From contig CP099422.1 of assembly GCA_024114885.1 (NCBI GenBank), forward strand, positions 1,302,001 to 1,366,000: a stretch of 64,000 bases of DNA, given 5' to 3'. Positions 11,884-22,575 of the stretch are shown here, piece after piece (the stretch's first letter is position 1; each line of letters opens with the position of its first letter). Under the pieces are notes generated by a model. It searched no databases. It saw only the letters and a list, made by a program, of their open reading frames with translations, and was not told the DNA's origin. This DNA comes from Septoria linicola (taxonomy: Eukaryota > Ascomycota > Dothideomycetes > Mycosphaerellales > Mycosphaerellaceae). The translations under genes were made by a program, and so were the position numbers.

Positions 11884-14450
11884 AGTAAAAGCTACGCGGA
11901 CTACGTACGCGACGTATACGACGTACTTACGCGTCTCTAGAAGTTTAGACTCTATACTTAAAGAGCGAAGTATAAATTCTAGTAGAAGGAAGTCGACTTT
12001 CTAGGCTTTATAGTAACTACCGGAGAGGTTACGATAGATCTACGTAGGATAGACGTAATCGCGGCGTAGCTAGCGCCTATAACGCTCGTAGAGGTTTAAT
12101 CCTTCCTTAGGTTTACTAACTTCTACTAGCGTTTTATTTTTAAATACTCTAGAGTAGTATCTCTACTTATAGCGTTATCTAAGGGCGCTATAGTAGGTAA
12201 GAAGCTAGGCCTACTTAAGTAGACTATACGAGAGAAGTAGGCGTTTACTAAGTTAAAAAAGCGTTTTTCTATAGTACCGCTACTAAGGTACTTTAACCCT
12301 ACGCTTAGGTTACGAGTCGAGAGCGACGCCTCTAATTACGTAATTACTATAATCCTTAGCTAACTCTTCGGGTCTAAATAGTACCCTATTATATTTATAT
12401 CTAGGAAGATAATTACTATAGAGTATAATTATAAAGTATACGATAAGGAGCTTCTTATAGTAGTTAAGGCTTTTAAAGTATAGAGGCCGTACCTCGAAAA
12501 CGCTCCGTATACGATCGACGTACTAGTCGACTATACTAACCTTTATAGGTTTATAGGCGTAAAGAAGTTAACTAGTAGGTAAGCCTATTAGGCTATATTT
12601 CTAGCCCTATTCGACTTCGTTATAACGTACTAGGTAGGTAAGCGAAACCTAGCCGACGCGCCGTTAAGGTATAGCGATTATACTAAGGAGGTAGTAGAGG
12701 TAACTAACCTACTACCTACCTTATAGACTAAGTTATAGCTATAGAATAATTAGAGTACGAGGGACGTAGGCGTACCGCTCGTAGCTCGTATCTATACGAC
12801 TTATAAGGAATAGTATTCTTCGATAGAGAGAAGTACTAACTCTAACTCGTAGTAGTAGTTCTTAACGCCTATACGAGTAGTAGGTATAATTACTAAAGGC
12901 GAAGAGCTATATATAAATATCTTAGACTTAATCCTTAGATATACTCGCGCGCTAGTATAAGCTAAGCTAAGTATAAGCGTAGTATACTCGTAAGCGACGA
13001 GTAATAGCGGCCGATTCGAGTAATATACTATAAGAGAAGGAAACCTCTAGGTAGACGATTCGCTATACGTATCTAAGGACTACGCCTTACGAACGTAGGT
13101 AATTCGTATATATTACGACGATACCCTTATAGGCTATTTTAGTAAGGATAAGACTATCTCGCTAGTATAGAGGAAGTACTAGTAGCTAGAGATAACTAAG
13201 GATATTACCTAATACGTAGAATCCTATAGGAGTTACTAGAAGGTAAAGGCGCGTCGCTATCGACTATATAGCGAGCTAACTACGCTACCTATACTAGATC
13301 GTCTATTCTAAGAGTTAACTTAGGATTTTATTATAGACCTCCTACTAAGTAAGCGAGGAGTATATATATATAATACGATTCTAGTTATCGTCGACTAATA
13401 TATAAAGATAGTTATCTTCGTACTAACTATAAAGAGGTATACTAGTAGTAACCTTATAGGAGTCTTAATATTAGAAGTAATTAGGTATTATAGTATACCT
13501 ATAGGTATTATTAGCGATAGAGGATCTATATTTACGAGTTAGTTTTAGTCTAACTTCTACTACGAGGCGTATATAAAGCGTAAGCTAAGTATAGCGTTCT
13601 ATCTATAAACAGACAAGTAAACCGAAAGAGTAAATTAGACGCTTAAGACTTACCTACGTATCTACTACGTAGAGTAATAAGATAACTAGGTAGACCTATT
13701 AGTATAAGCCGAGTTCGTATATAATAATAGTACGTATACGATACTAAAGGTGTTACTATTTATAGCGCTATATAGTTTTAATCTAGAGCTAGTAACGAGT
13801 AGGTAAGAAGCTCGAGGCGCGCTCTCTAAAAGGAAGGTACTAGCCGCTAAGGAAGCTATAGAAAGATTAAAGAAGAACTATAAGACGCTAAGTAAACGCT
13901 AGCGAGAAGTAAGTAAGGCGTAGGCTAGGTACTTTAATAATAGGTATTAGGCTAAGGAATATAAGGTTAGCGATATAGTCTTACTATCGATAAAGAACCT
14001 ACGATTAAAGGTTCTTTCGAAGAAGTTAGTAGATAAGTTTACTAGGCCTTTTAAGGTAATTAACGTAGTAGGGAAGTAGGCGTACTACTTAGCCTTACTA
14101 CTAGACGCTCTTATCTATAACGTATTTTATATATTACTTCTAGAACCTTAGAAAGGTAGCGAGACGTAGGTAGAGAGTATACTACTCGTAGACTACTAGA
14201 GTAAATAGGAAGTTAAGAAGATCCTTAGAACTCGAGTAAGGAAGAGCGTACGCTAGTACTTAATCTACTAGTAGGGCTAGCCTAAAGAGTACGACTAGTA
14301 GGAACCTAAAGAATATATTAGTAGCTATATAGTACTTAATATATTCGAAGCGTAGCGCGTAAGTAGGCGCGTAGTAAGACAAAAGCGCTAAGGTACTAAT
14401 ATAGTAATACTAAGTACTAAGCGCTAAACCTATATATAGGAGTAAACTTT
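11884..14450 (+). mobile_element. Outer Ty3/gypsy element: RT end, RNase H, integrase, chromodomain
   Basis: The plus strand continues the RT of 1-598: VDFLGFIVTTGEV near 12,000 and SFLGFTNFY near 12,110. RNase H follows near 12,310-12,660 (ESDASNYVI, then a DFVITY.VGKRNLADA block). Integrase is at about 13,250-13,900, with SDRGSIFTS near 13,520, a TDK.TERVN block near 13,620 and VYNNSTYT near 13,720. The C-terminal part at about 14,200-14,340 reads VRKSVR.YLIY, then PKEYD..EPKEYI, a pattern typical of chromodomains, so the element is chromovirus-like. Stops are TAG/TAA at expected Gln/Trp positions. No 3' LTR could be fixed beyond 14,450. Confidence 0.87.
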
Positions 14451-14644
14451 AAATTTAAGAAAGTAAGAAAATTACTAAGGTATTTAGGATATATCGAAGC
14501 GTAAACTATATTATTTATATACGCCTACTAAGTAGGTCGTATAGTGCCTATAGGTAAGAAGTAAGAATCTAACTATAGCCTATATAGGCGCGAGTAGAGT
14601 ATAAGAGGCGTAGATAGGTAGTAAGCGAAACGCTTATTTATTAT

Positions 14645-15470
14645 CTACGAAGAGCGCGTCGTCGCTAGCGTTTCCGCTACTAGTAACGCCCTCTACGTCC
14701 TTATTCTTATCCTCTTCTACCTCGTCTACCTTCTCGTTAGACACTATATCCTCTAAGAGCTTACTCTCCTCCTAGTTACTACTCTCGAGGTAGGCCGCCT
14801 CTATAGTAGCGTCTAGGGCGTCGCTAGAGGCGCCTACTATATAGTTAGTCTACGAAGAGTATTAGTATCGTATAGGGATCGTATAGGAAAAGTAGGTATA
14901 CCTCGTACTATAGCTTAAATATAGCTACTATAAAGTTAGACTAGCGCTAGGTCTTCGCTAGACTAGCGATAGATATCGTACTAGTCGCTAGTAGGACGAG
15001 TACGCTCGCCTTACGTAGCGTATCCTAGCCGCTAACGGCTTTACCCTTATTACTAGTAAAGACCCTCTTAGAGGTCTTAATAGAGGTATAGAGGCTCTTT
15101 AGGCAGCGCTTTACCTACTCTTTACGTATACCTTCTAGGAGGGTCTCTAGCTACCTATAGTAGTATAGCACGCAGCGCGCCTACCGCTTAAGGTTCCTAT
15201 TAGTAATACGCTTATATAGATAGTATTAGCGCTTATAGCGCTAATACTTAACCTTCTAGCTAGGCTTTATTACCCTATTATACGTAGGCTCGTCGTCTAT
15301 ACGTAGTCCGTTAGTAGGTAAAGCGTAGTTAAGGAGTATTCGAAGAGCTATACTATTATAGGTATACTTAATATAGTAGAGGTAGATATCTATATCTCCT
15401 CGTCCTCTAATATTATCGACGGTATAGAGTAGGTAGTTCGTAACTACGACTCTAGTACGTTTTAGTAGTA
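14645..15470 (-). pseudogene. Unidentified RIP-mutated coding remnant, Lys/Glu-rich C-terminus
   Basis: The minus strand keeps long near-open frames. One ends at about 14,645 in an acidic tail (EESKLLEDIVSNEKVDEV, then ASDDALFVDNK and a stop). The upstream stretch from about 15,420 reads as a basic protein (DIRGRG-like start, then KTSKRVFTSNKGKAVSG). It runs opposite to the gypsy and copia elements on either side. I do not recognise the family. It could be part of another transposon or a captured host gene that was mutated together with its neighbours. Confidence 0.4.
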
Positions 15471-15959
15471 TTATACTTACGTTAGTAGTACGGTTATCGT
15501 ATAGAGATACTAGCTTTACTAAGGATATAGAAAATATTATATATATAGAGAGAAAGTCTAAGAGAGAGTTAGAAGAGTTTTTAAGAATACGCTCGAGCTA
15601 CGAATCGTAGTCGCTATAGTAGAGAATATGTTACTACGTAAACGTAACACGTATAGTAACTCTTTACTTCGTAGCGTAGATTTACGTAATACGCTAAAGG
15701 TTCGTAGGTATAATACGTTAGAGACGCGATAGGCGTAGAATGTATAAAGTATATTATAAAGACTAAATAGGAAGCCTAGAATATAACCTATAAAGTAAGA
15801 GTATCGCTAAGAGTAGCTCTCTTAGGGAGAGGAGATAGTTATAAGAGCTAGGTAAAGTTAAAGGTTAGATACGCCTTAGGCTCGTAGGCTTAGCGTATAG
15901 TATAATTATAGTACGCGTATATATCCGAGAGGAGGTAAGAATTAGTCTTACGATATCCT
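15471..15959. other. RIP-mutated DNA without recognisable coding signal
   Basis: A TA-rich tract between the minus-strand remnant and the copia pol. I see no LTR pair, no conserved motif and no surviving frame. It probably includes the copia 5' pol region in a form too mutated for me to recognise. Confidence 0.4.
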
Positions 15960-17880
15960 AATAGTCTTATTAGGAGGGCGCTCTATATATTACTATATAC
16001 CTCTTTTATATAAAGCTATTAACGATATAGAGGAATTTAGCGACTTCTTCCTTCTAAATATAATTAATTAAGTAAGCGATACTTAACTAGACGACTCTAC
16101 GCTATAGGTAGATATCTATATAATTCTAGAGGCTCCTATATATAACGAGGAGCTATTAAATAACGATATTAAAGATATTATTAAAGGCGTAATAGTCGCC
16201 TCTTAATAACTCGAGGTCTAACTACTAGTACTACGCTACTCTAACTATACGAGACGACTAACTACGTATATACGAGACCTATAGAATAGCTATATTACTA
16301 GTATACTGTACGAGACTATCTACGTGTTTATAGCCTCTATATAAGCTAGTAATAATTAAGAAATTAAGATACTATAGTCTTATAAGGTAGCTATATTATT
16401 ATTATAGATAAAGGAGTAGTATATCGTAGCGGTTAAAGAGATAGAGAGCTTAATAGATAATAATATATAGTAAGAAGTAGATAAACTAGCTAGCTATAAC
16501 GTTCTCTAAAGCTAATAGGTATTCGCTATTAAGTATAACGTATAAAATAAGATTATACGTTATAAGGTACGCTAGGTAGTCTATAGTTTTATATAATATA
16601 AAGGTATTAATTATAACGAGACCTACGCGCTAGTAGTTAAGCTAGTAATAGTCTATATACTATTAATATAGATAGTAATAAAGAGTTTAGATTATTAGTA
16701 GTTTAACGTAATTATAGCGTTTCTTAATATACTAATTAATAAACGTAATATTTATATCTAAATACTATATAGTTTTAAGATATATAGTAAGGTCTACCTA
16801 CTTAAGAGAGCGCTCTATAGACTTAAGTAATTACTACTTCTTTAGTACTAAGAACTTAAGAAGTTTATAACTTCTATTAGCTTTATAGTAATTAGTACGG
16901 ACATACACGTATTCTATACTAACGAGGTTACGATCGCTATTTACGTAGATAATATAATCGCTATAAGTATAACTAAGGCGCTTTACGCTATAGCGGATTA
17001 ACTTAGAGACTAGTTTAAGATCTACGAACTCGGACTAGTTTATTACTACCTTAGAATAAGCGTTACTCGTAATAGTAGCTCTATATTTATTAACTAAGTA
17101 GCCTATAGTAATCGTCTTAGTAAGAAGTATTAAATTAAGGACTCTTTACTACTATATACGCTGCTTCTAACGCGATATAGACTCTATAAGGCCTCTAAAG
17201 GTTATTAAGCTACTATTTTACTTTAAAAATAGTACTAGATAGTAATTAGCGAGCTACTATAGCCTACTATAATTACTAGACTAGATATTACCTACTATAT
17301 AGGCTTACTTTTACGCTACTTTAGAAACCCTACGCTAGAGTACTTAGAGGCGGCTATACGTATAATAAAGTACTTAGTATATAACGCTAATAGTAGTATT
17401 ACGCTCGGTAGTAATTATAACGCTAACCTAAAGCTATTATATTACGTTAACGCGTTATAGATAGATAACGTTAATAATAGGCGTTTAATAAGTAGATTTA
17501 TCTTTATACTTAGTAACTTACTAATCCTTTAGAAGTCTAGTAGATAACTAATTATTACTTACCCTAGTATAGAAGCTAAGTATATCTAAATAGTACTTAC
17601 TATAAAGGAAGCTATCGTACTCGGTAATATAATAAGAGAGCTTAGGTTTAAAGAGGTGTTTCTAATTACTATCTACGAGGATAATAAGCTAGTAATTAAT
17701 ATTACGCTCTATAATAGTAGTATAGTAGAAGTACGTACTAAATATATAGATATTAAGTTTTACTATATTCGAGAGAAGATAGTAGATAATACTATTACTA
17801 TCTAATAGATTATAATAGAGGATTAGAAGGTAGATAGATTAACGAAGGCGCTTGACCGTAATAAGCACGAACGCTTTACT
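15960..17880 (+). mobile_element. Ty1/copia pol remnant: reverse transcriptase and RNase H
   Basis: Plus-strand reading gives copia RT: LVVKLVIVYILL near 16,640, FNVITAFLN near 16,710, and LLKRALYRLK near 16,810. The catalytic box is YVDNIIAIS near 16,940, where YVDDI is expected. RNase H and the copia C-terminus follow: YLVYNANSSITLG near 17,380, SIEAKYI near 17,570 (usually STEAEY), YEDNKLVINI near 17,680, and TKYIDIKFYYIREK near 17,740. The frame ends near 17,880 with LTKALDRNKHERF. The order and motifs identify Ty1/copia. The 5' half is truncated or unreadable. Confidence 0.88.
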
Positions 17881-18022
17881 TAATAGCTTAGACTAATAGA
17901 TAGTATTTAAGCGAATTTAGGAGGTACGAGGTATTATAACGCCTCTAATTAGCCTATAGGTTTGATACTAGATTTAAGCGACTTACGAAAGGAGCGATAC
18001 GCGGACGCGGTAGTTATACTGT
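17881..18022 (+). mobile_element. Probable copia 3' end and edge of the RIP tract
   Basis: After the pol stop, a purine-rich run GGAGGTACGAGG (17,921-17,932) is followed by TATTATAACGCC, which could be a RIP-altered LTR start (TGTTATAACG). No second copy of this LTR was found in the window, so the element is truncated. TG and CA dinucleotides reappear from about 18,020 (ACTGTCAACTAATCACAAC), marking an abrupt end to RIP. Confidence 0.45.
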
Positions 18023-18417
18023 CAACTAATCACAACACGAGTTTATTATGACAGTCGACATGGGGGTAACTTGATCAGTATGGATGCCTCAGGCACTTTA
18101 GCGTGCCAAGAATGTCGACACGCATTCGCAACTCGAGGTTTCCGTAGCTAGTTACTTCTTCCAAGAACAATCAACTTATCACATCAACTTCCTGCCCGAT
18201 AGAGTCGTCGACCCGCCATCCAATGACAATGTGGCTAGAGACACTTCATGAGTCCATCCCATGCCACCGGGCATAGCTCACTGGCTTGATAGATGCCGCT
18301 ATCTCCCAGTTGATGTCCTCCGAAAGCAGAAGCGACCAGAATAGAGTTTTCGATCGGGCAAGTAGCCTGCATTTCAGGCCATCGCTCGCATTTGAACTCC
18401 AGCCTTTTTGTGCCACA

Positions 18418-19240
18418 CTAGCATACCGCGAACAGAGAGAGGTACCCGCAGCCAGGCTTTACAATATTGCTGGAGCGCAAGATTGGATTCTCGTCAGAGC
18501 AAGTTTGGAACATATCTGGGTCACAATACATCCGACCTGGTCCTGCACCAGCGCTGGCACCAGGCACACTTCTTATTCTGCATGTGAGAGGTCGAAAGTC
18601 TGTCGCTCGATTCGCGAGCCAGTCCTCCTCTAGAGCAGGTTCTGGCTCAGGCTCGATGCCGACATACACTTGACTTGGGTTTTGGAGGTAGTCGGTCCGG
18701 AGAACACCGTAGGTAGTCTCGGATAGCGTGCTGCCAGAGAGGCTGAACTTGGAACCAGACTCCTTCGTACCAGTGAATGTTATGGCCTTCTTATCGCTTT
18801 GGTACACGAGGTATTTGCCGTTGGACGCACCACCTAATACTTGGACGTAAAAGGATGTGCAAGTCGGTATCAGCACGGTGACAGTACTAGTGGACGTTCG
18901 TTGCTACAACAGTCGTCAGCGCTGTACGCCAAGTACGATTGTGTCTCGCTGAAAGCTTGGTAAGTAGCCACGTACGAAAGTATAGGTGGTCAAGGTCGTT
19001 GTGGTGGACGCCTCCACACTCGTTGAAGCTTCGGCGGTCTGCGTCTCGATACTTGTCGTGAGACTCGTGGCGATGGAAGTCGTGAGCACGGTGGATGTAA
19101 CGCCTGAACACCACGTTATCAGCGTCTGCCTTGAAACCGCGGACAGATGTCCCATTTTAGGGAGAACTCACTTATGACTGTCGTGCCAGACTGCGTTACA
19201 GTAAGAGCAGTGGATGTCGAGATGATGGTGTCGGTACTCA
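18418..19240 (-). CDS. Thr-rich probable secreted/cell-surface protein (5' end unresolved)
   Basis: Three exons fit on the minus strand: one ending at 19,172, then 19,103-18,976, then 18,903-18,418. Introns 19,171-19,104 (GTGAGT..CAG, 68 bp) and 18,975-18,904 (GTACGT..TAG, 72 bp) keep the frame. The encoded part has a Ser/Thr-rich region (TVTQSGTTVI, TTSIETQTAEASTS), then a conserved-looking domain starting PTCTSFYVQVLGG with NGKYLVY. It ends in a Cys-bearing tail (LTC, YCDP, TCSD, KPGCGYLSL). This architecture is common in fungal cell-wall or secreted proteins. The first exon and any signal peptide could not be located; coding in this frame may begin above 19,240. The gene sits 400 bp from the transposon edge. 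Confidence 0.55.
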
Positions 19241-19575
19241 GGCATGCTGCTTTGTGCTGACATGGCTCGCATAGTCCGGGCCTTTCCAACACCCGATGCT
19301 CTGCAGAAGCTTCGTGCTCTGACAGCATAAAAGCGGCGATAGACACGACGTGTCCACAACAACCAGCACGATGTCTCTGCCTGGCGAGACTGAGAATGGC
19401 CATTCCCATAATTGCCTGCGGTTTTGGCGAATTGGTTGGAGGCCGAACCGCGCCTCGATTGCTTCCAGAACTTGAAGGTGAGTAGACTGGAAGACATATC
19501 ATCAGTGACAGGCTTTGACTGTCCATAGTCATTCGGTTCATCACGTCAGTCCAACGAGCAAAGATCGAAATCCCG

Positions 19576-19908
19576 TTGTTACTGTCGGGGTCGCAGCCAG
19601 ATCCAGGTGTGGACAATGTTGGAACACAAAACTTCTCATCGCCGCCCAAGGCTGTAATATTCGGCCGCGGATTTAACTCAGAGAACGTCGACGATATTAG
19701 GCAAGCTTGTGGTGGCCATGCTTCGAACGTGTCGTGGGTGCATAGTATGAGCCACGGCTCTGGAGCTGGACAAGTCAAGGCTCCAGACTCAAAAGATACA
19801 ACTTCGCTCGATGCTTATGCTGAGCTTACTGCGGCGCAAGTCAAAGCTGTACTGCTCGATTTGAAAGCGAGAGGCATCCTCGGGATTGAAGGTGTACATG
19901 TATACTAA
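19576..19908 (+). pseudogene. 3' fragment of a fungal hypothetical protein gene
   Basis: The frame ending at 19,908 reads like the end of a real protein: PPKAVIFGRGFNSENVDDI, then DIRQACGG, and a tail YAELTAAQVKAVLLDLKARG ending GVHVY. The pattern (Gly-Arg-Gly after a beta strand, then a helical tail) recalls a family of small fungal proteins I cannot name with confidence. There is no convincing start codon or upstream exon. The region above it is shared with the opposite-strand gene. I read it as a truncated remnant beside the transposon block; an unrecognised upstream exon is the alternative. Confidence 0.4.
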
Positions 19909-22575
19909 TTGTGCAGAGTCTAGCTGTGGGTCATTTTGTTTAGCAAAGTTCGTGCTCGGTAGTCAACATTGCGACGAGCATGCGTTTTAGATTGTGTACC
20001 TCTCCATCTAATATTCAGTTTGAGTCTTTGCTCGAGTCTTCGAGTCTTCTACTGAAAATGCGAAGACTGATGAGTGCGTCCTCTATACTGTGACAAGTCT
20101 GGGCCGCACTTCACATGCAAGGCGTGCACAAGACTATGCACAAGCTCCCAAGGTTCTTCTCTACTCAGTCCGATATCATGGATCTTTTTCGCATCTCTGC
20201 AGGTTCCAGAAGTACGTGGGTAGCAGAGCTTGTCTCCACATTGAAAGTTCCGTTGTTATCACACCAGAATGAAAGCTGTAGCTTACTGACTCCTCATCCC
20301 AGATATCACAACCTCAAGTAGAATGCCCGGTCTTTGGTCAGCCAGTGTAGGGTTCACTTCAATTCATGAGCTCTGCCTCTAAGCCTTGTTTCGACGGAGT
20401 GCTTGCGATCGCGATTGTGACTCGCATGTCGCTTATTGGAATAAAAGCGTTGTGGGGTACATGAGGCTGTGTCCAGGACTTCAGGCCTTGCGTTCCTGTT
20501 TGCTGTAGTATAGCTTCGTAGCTCACAGTGAAATGATCGTGCTTTTCGCAAGCTGGCGCTCAAGGTTCTAGGCTCAACTTTACGAGAAAAGCTCCACCAG
20601 CGGATATGCAAAGTGATAATGATTCGAGGCTTCCCGGACCTCAAGAGCTTTGGGACCACACGAAAGCGCGAGCGGAGAGCATACTTCAGGAAGGATGCCA
20701 AGTGCATTGGTACGTTGATGCGAGCCCCTCTGTTGCTCTGGCAAGGTTCTCCTCAGTCGGTTCTGTAGCTATGAAACTTGTCCACATGACCGGTCTTGTG
20801 CCTCTCGTGGCCGTAGTGCCATGCTTTGCTTGCATTCAGTGTCTTTCCCATGTGAGGAGAAGCTGAGGATCGCTTGTCAGAAGATTGAAGAGGGAAGTTC
20901 GAGGGAAGCGGACTGAGGCGTGTTGTGGTCCGACGATGTTGAGGATGGCCGTGCACGCGCAACGGATCTGTCCAAGCCAAAGAGACCTCCTGCCTTTTTG
21001 CGAAATTGTGCAGCAGAGCCTCTTCACGCTAGCTGCACGGGCTGCAAGATTTACAGAAATGGTGGTGCGAACACTTGCCCTCAGGTGTAATGCTGCGAGC
21101 ATTGATTCGCTGGCGGTGAATTTTGCAGCTTGTGCCCGACGAAAGGGTACAACAGTACATAGGCTACTCCGCATGCCATCGCCCCTGAATCCTTGGTGTG
21201 CGGGCGGCGTGCTGTAGCTTGCAGATTGGCCGTGTCCGGGTCTGATATCAGAGGTGCAAACCCGACCTCCCTCTGAGCTTTTGCGTCAACGCTGGAAGCT
21301 CTGAATAGACTTGCGATCGTGCAAGAACTGCAGTAATTATCCTCATCACAGGCGCCTCCGGAAGACCGCACGGAGCTCGTGTGTCACGCGTGTATCCATA
21401 GTGGGCCCTGATCTTACACACTTTGCCAATCATCGCCCTCCCGACCGGCAACTTAGCCAGTCGAAGGCGTCTTCCCCACAGCTCCCAGCCGTTTCGAGAT
21501 TCTTGGTCTTGCCTCTCGAGTCCGGACTGCGACATCACGTCCTCGAGCAGTATTAACATTTACGAAGACCTTTGTGTCTTCACGACGAAGCGCAGCACTC
21601 TAGACCAGGCTTATAACAGGATACGTCGCTGCTGCCATAGAGAACAAGGCTCAAATCGAACGAGGTCGCCACGCTTCCCCACAACCCAAGTGTGCCTGGC
21701 CTTGCTTTTGCTGACACTCGGCACCTCACACGCGTGTCTACGCTACGAAGAATCGCATTGCAATTCCTGGAGCAGCAGGTTGCCAATGTGAGGCGCCGAA
21801 GCTCAATTGCACACTCACTTTGTCTCTGGACGACACTTAAGAAAGCAACGGACGGGCGTTGGGAATGGTCATAGGTTAGTGCACCTTCCTAATTTGCGAA
21901 TCCTCTTGCCGACCCTGCTAACGTTTCGTAGACAAATACACAGCATAAAAGCACTTGGCTTCTAGTTCGGATATGTAATAGTAGCTTACGCCGTTAGTAT
22001 GTTGAAATGTAGTACTCTTCGTAGACTCTGCTAACCACGAACACAGAATCGAAATTGTAGACATAGAATAGAGGCCGGACGACTGTTACGAACCGTGAGA
22101 TTTGGTTGAGGTAGGTAAAAGTGCGCTGCCAACAGCATAACCGGCTCCAATTCTTGGCTTCCGGGGCCTCTTATCCGGATGTCACTCAATGGCGGACCTA
22201 CCTCAGAAGTTTGTTGGAGCTTAAGACTCTGTCCTGGCGATTGTAATCAGATTCTGAAGGCTATAGCGCTCTTAACTAGGATACTCTGGGAGCGCCTTAT
22301 GAGATTGGCATAACGCTGTTAGATGCGCCACAGTCCTGGAGTTCTAAAATCAGAGCTGGCAGGACCACACGCTCTCGCAATCGCACCATAGCTTTCGACA
22401 TCGGCCTTACCTGAATTGCCACCTCCACCAGTATCGCAGCACGGCGCCATGGAACATGCTGGGCTCCTATCCAGAGGAGCCACCACACGTACTGGAGGTA
22501 TCAAGCGGAGCCTTTGACTGACCACTCGACAGATAATTGTTTTTCATTCTTACACACATTAAAAAATCCTAAATC
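19909..22575. other. Gene-poor interval, no supported gene
   Basis: About 2.7 kb of normal-composition DNA. ORFs up to about 120 codons occur on both strands but overlap each other, lack splice partners and show no family motif. No repeat or RNA gene was recognised. TG and CA are at normal frequency, so RIP did not spread here visibly. Confidence 0.5.

Noticed and set aside
1..18022. CRISPR-like or satellite array suggested by repeated TAGTAGTAG/CTACTA words
   Set aside because: Short TA-rich words are a by-product of RIP; no regular spacing or unit could be found.
19241..19778. 5' extension of the minus-strand frame to a start at 19,778
   Set aside because: It overlaps the coding-like plus-strand fragment and lacks the Thr-rich composition of the downstream exons; a missing upstream exon is more likely.
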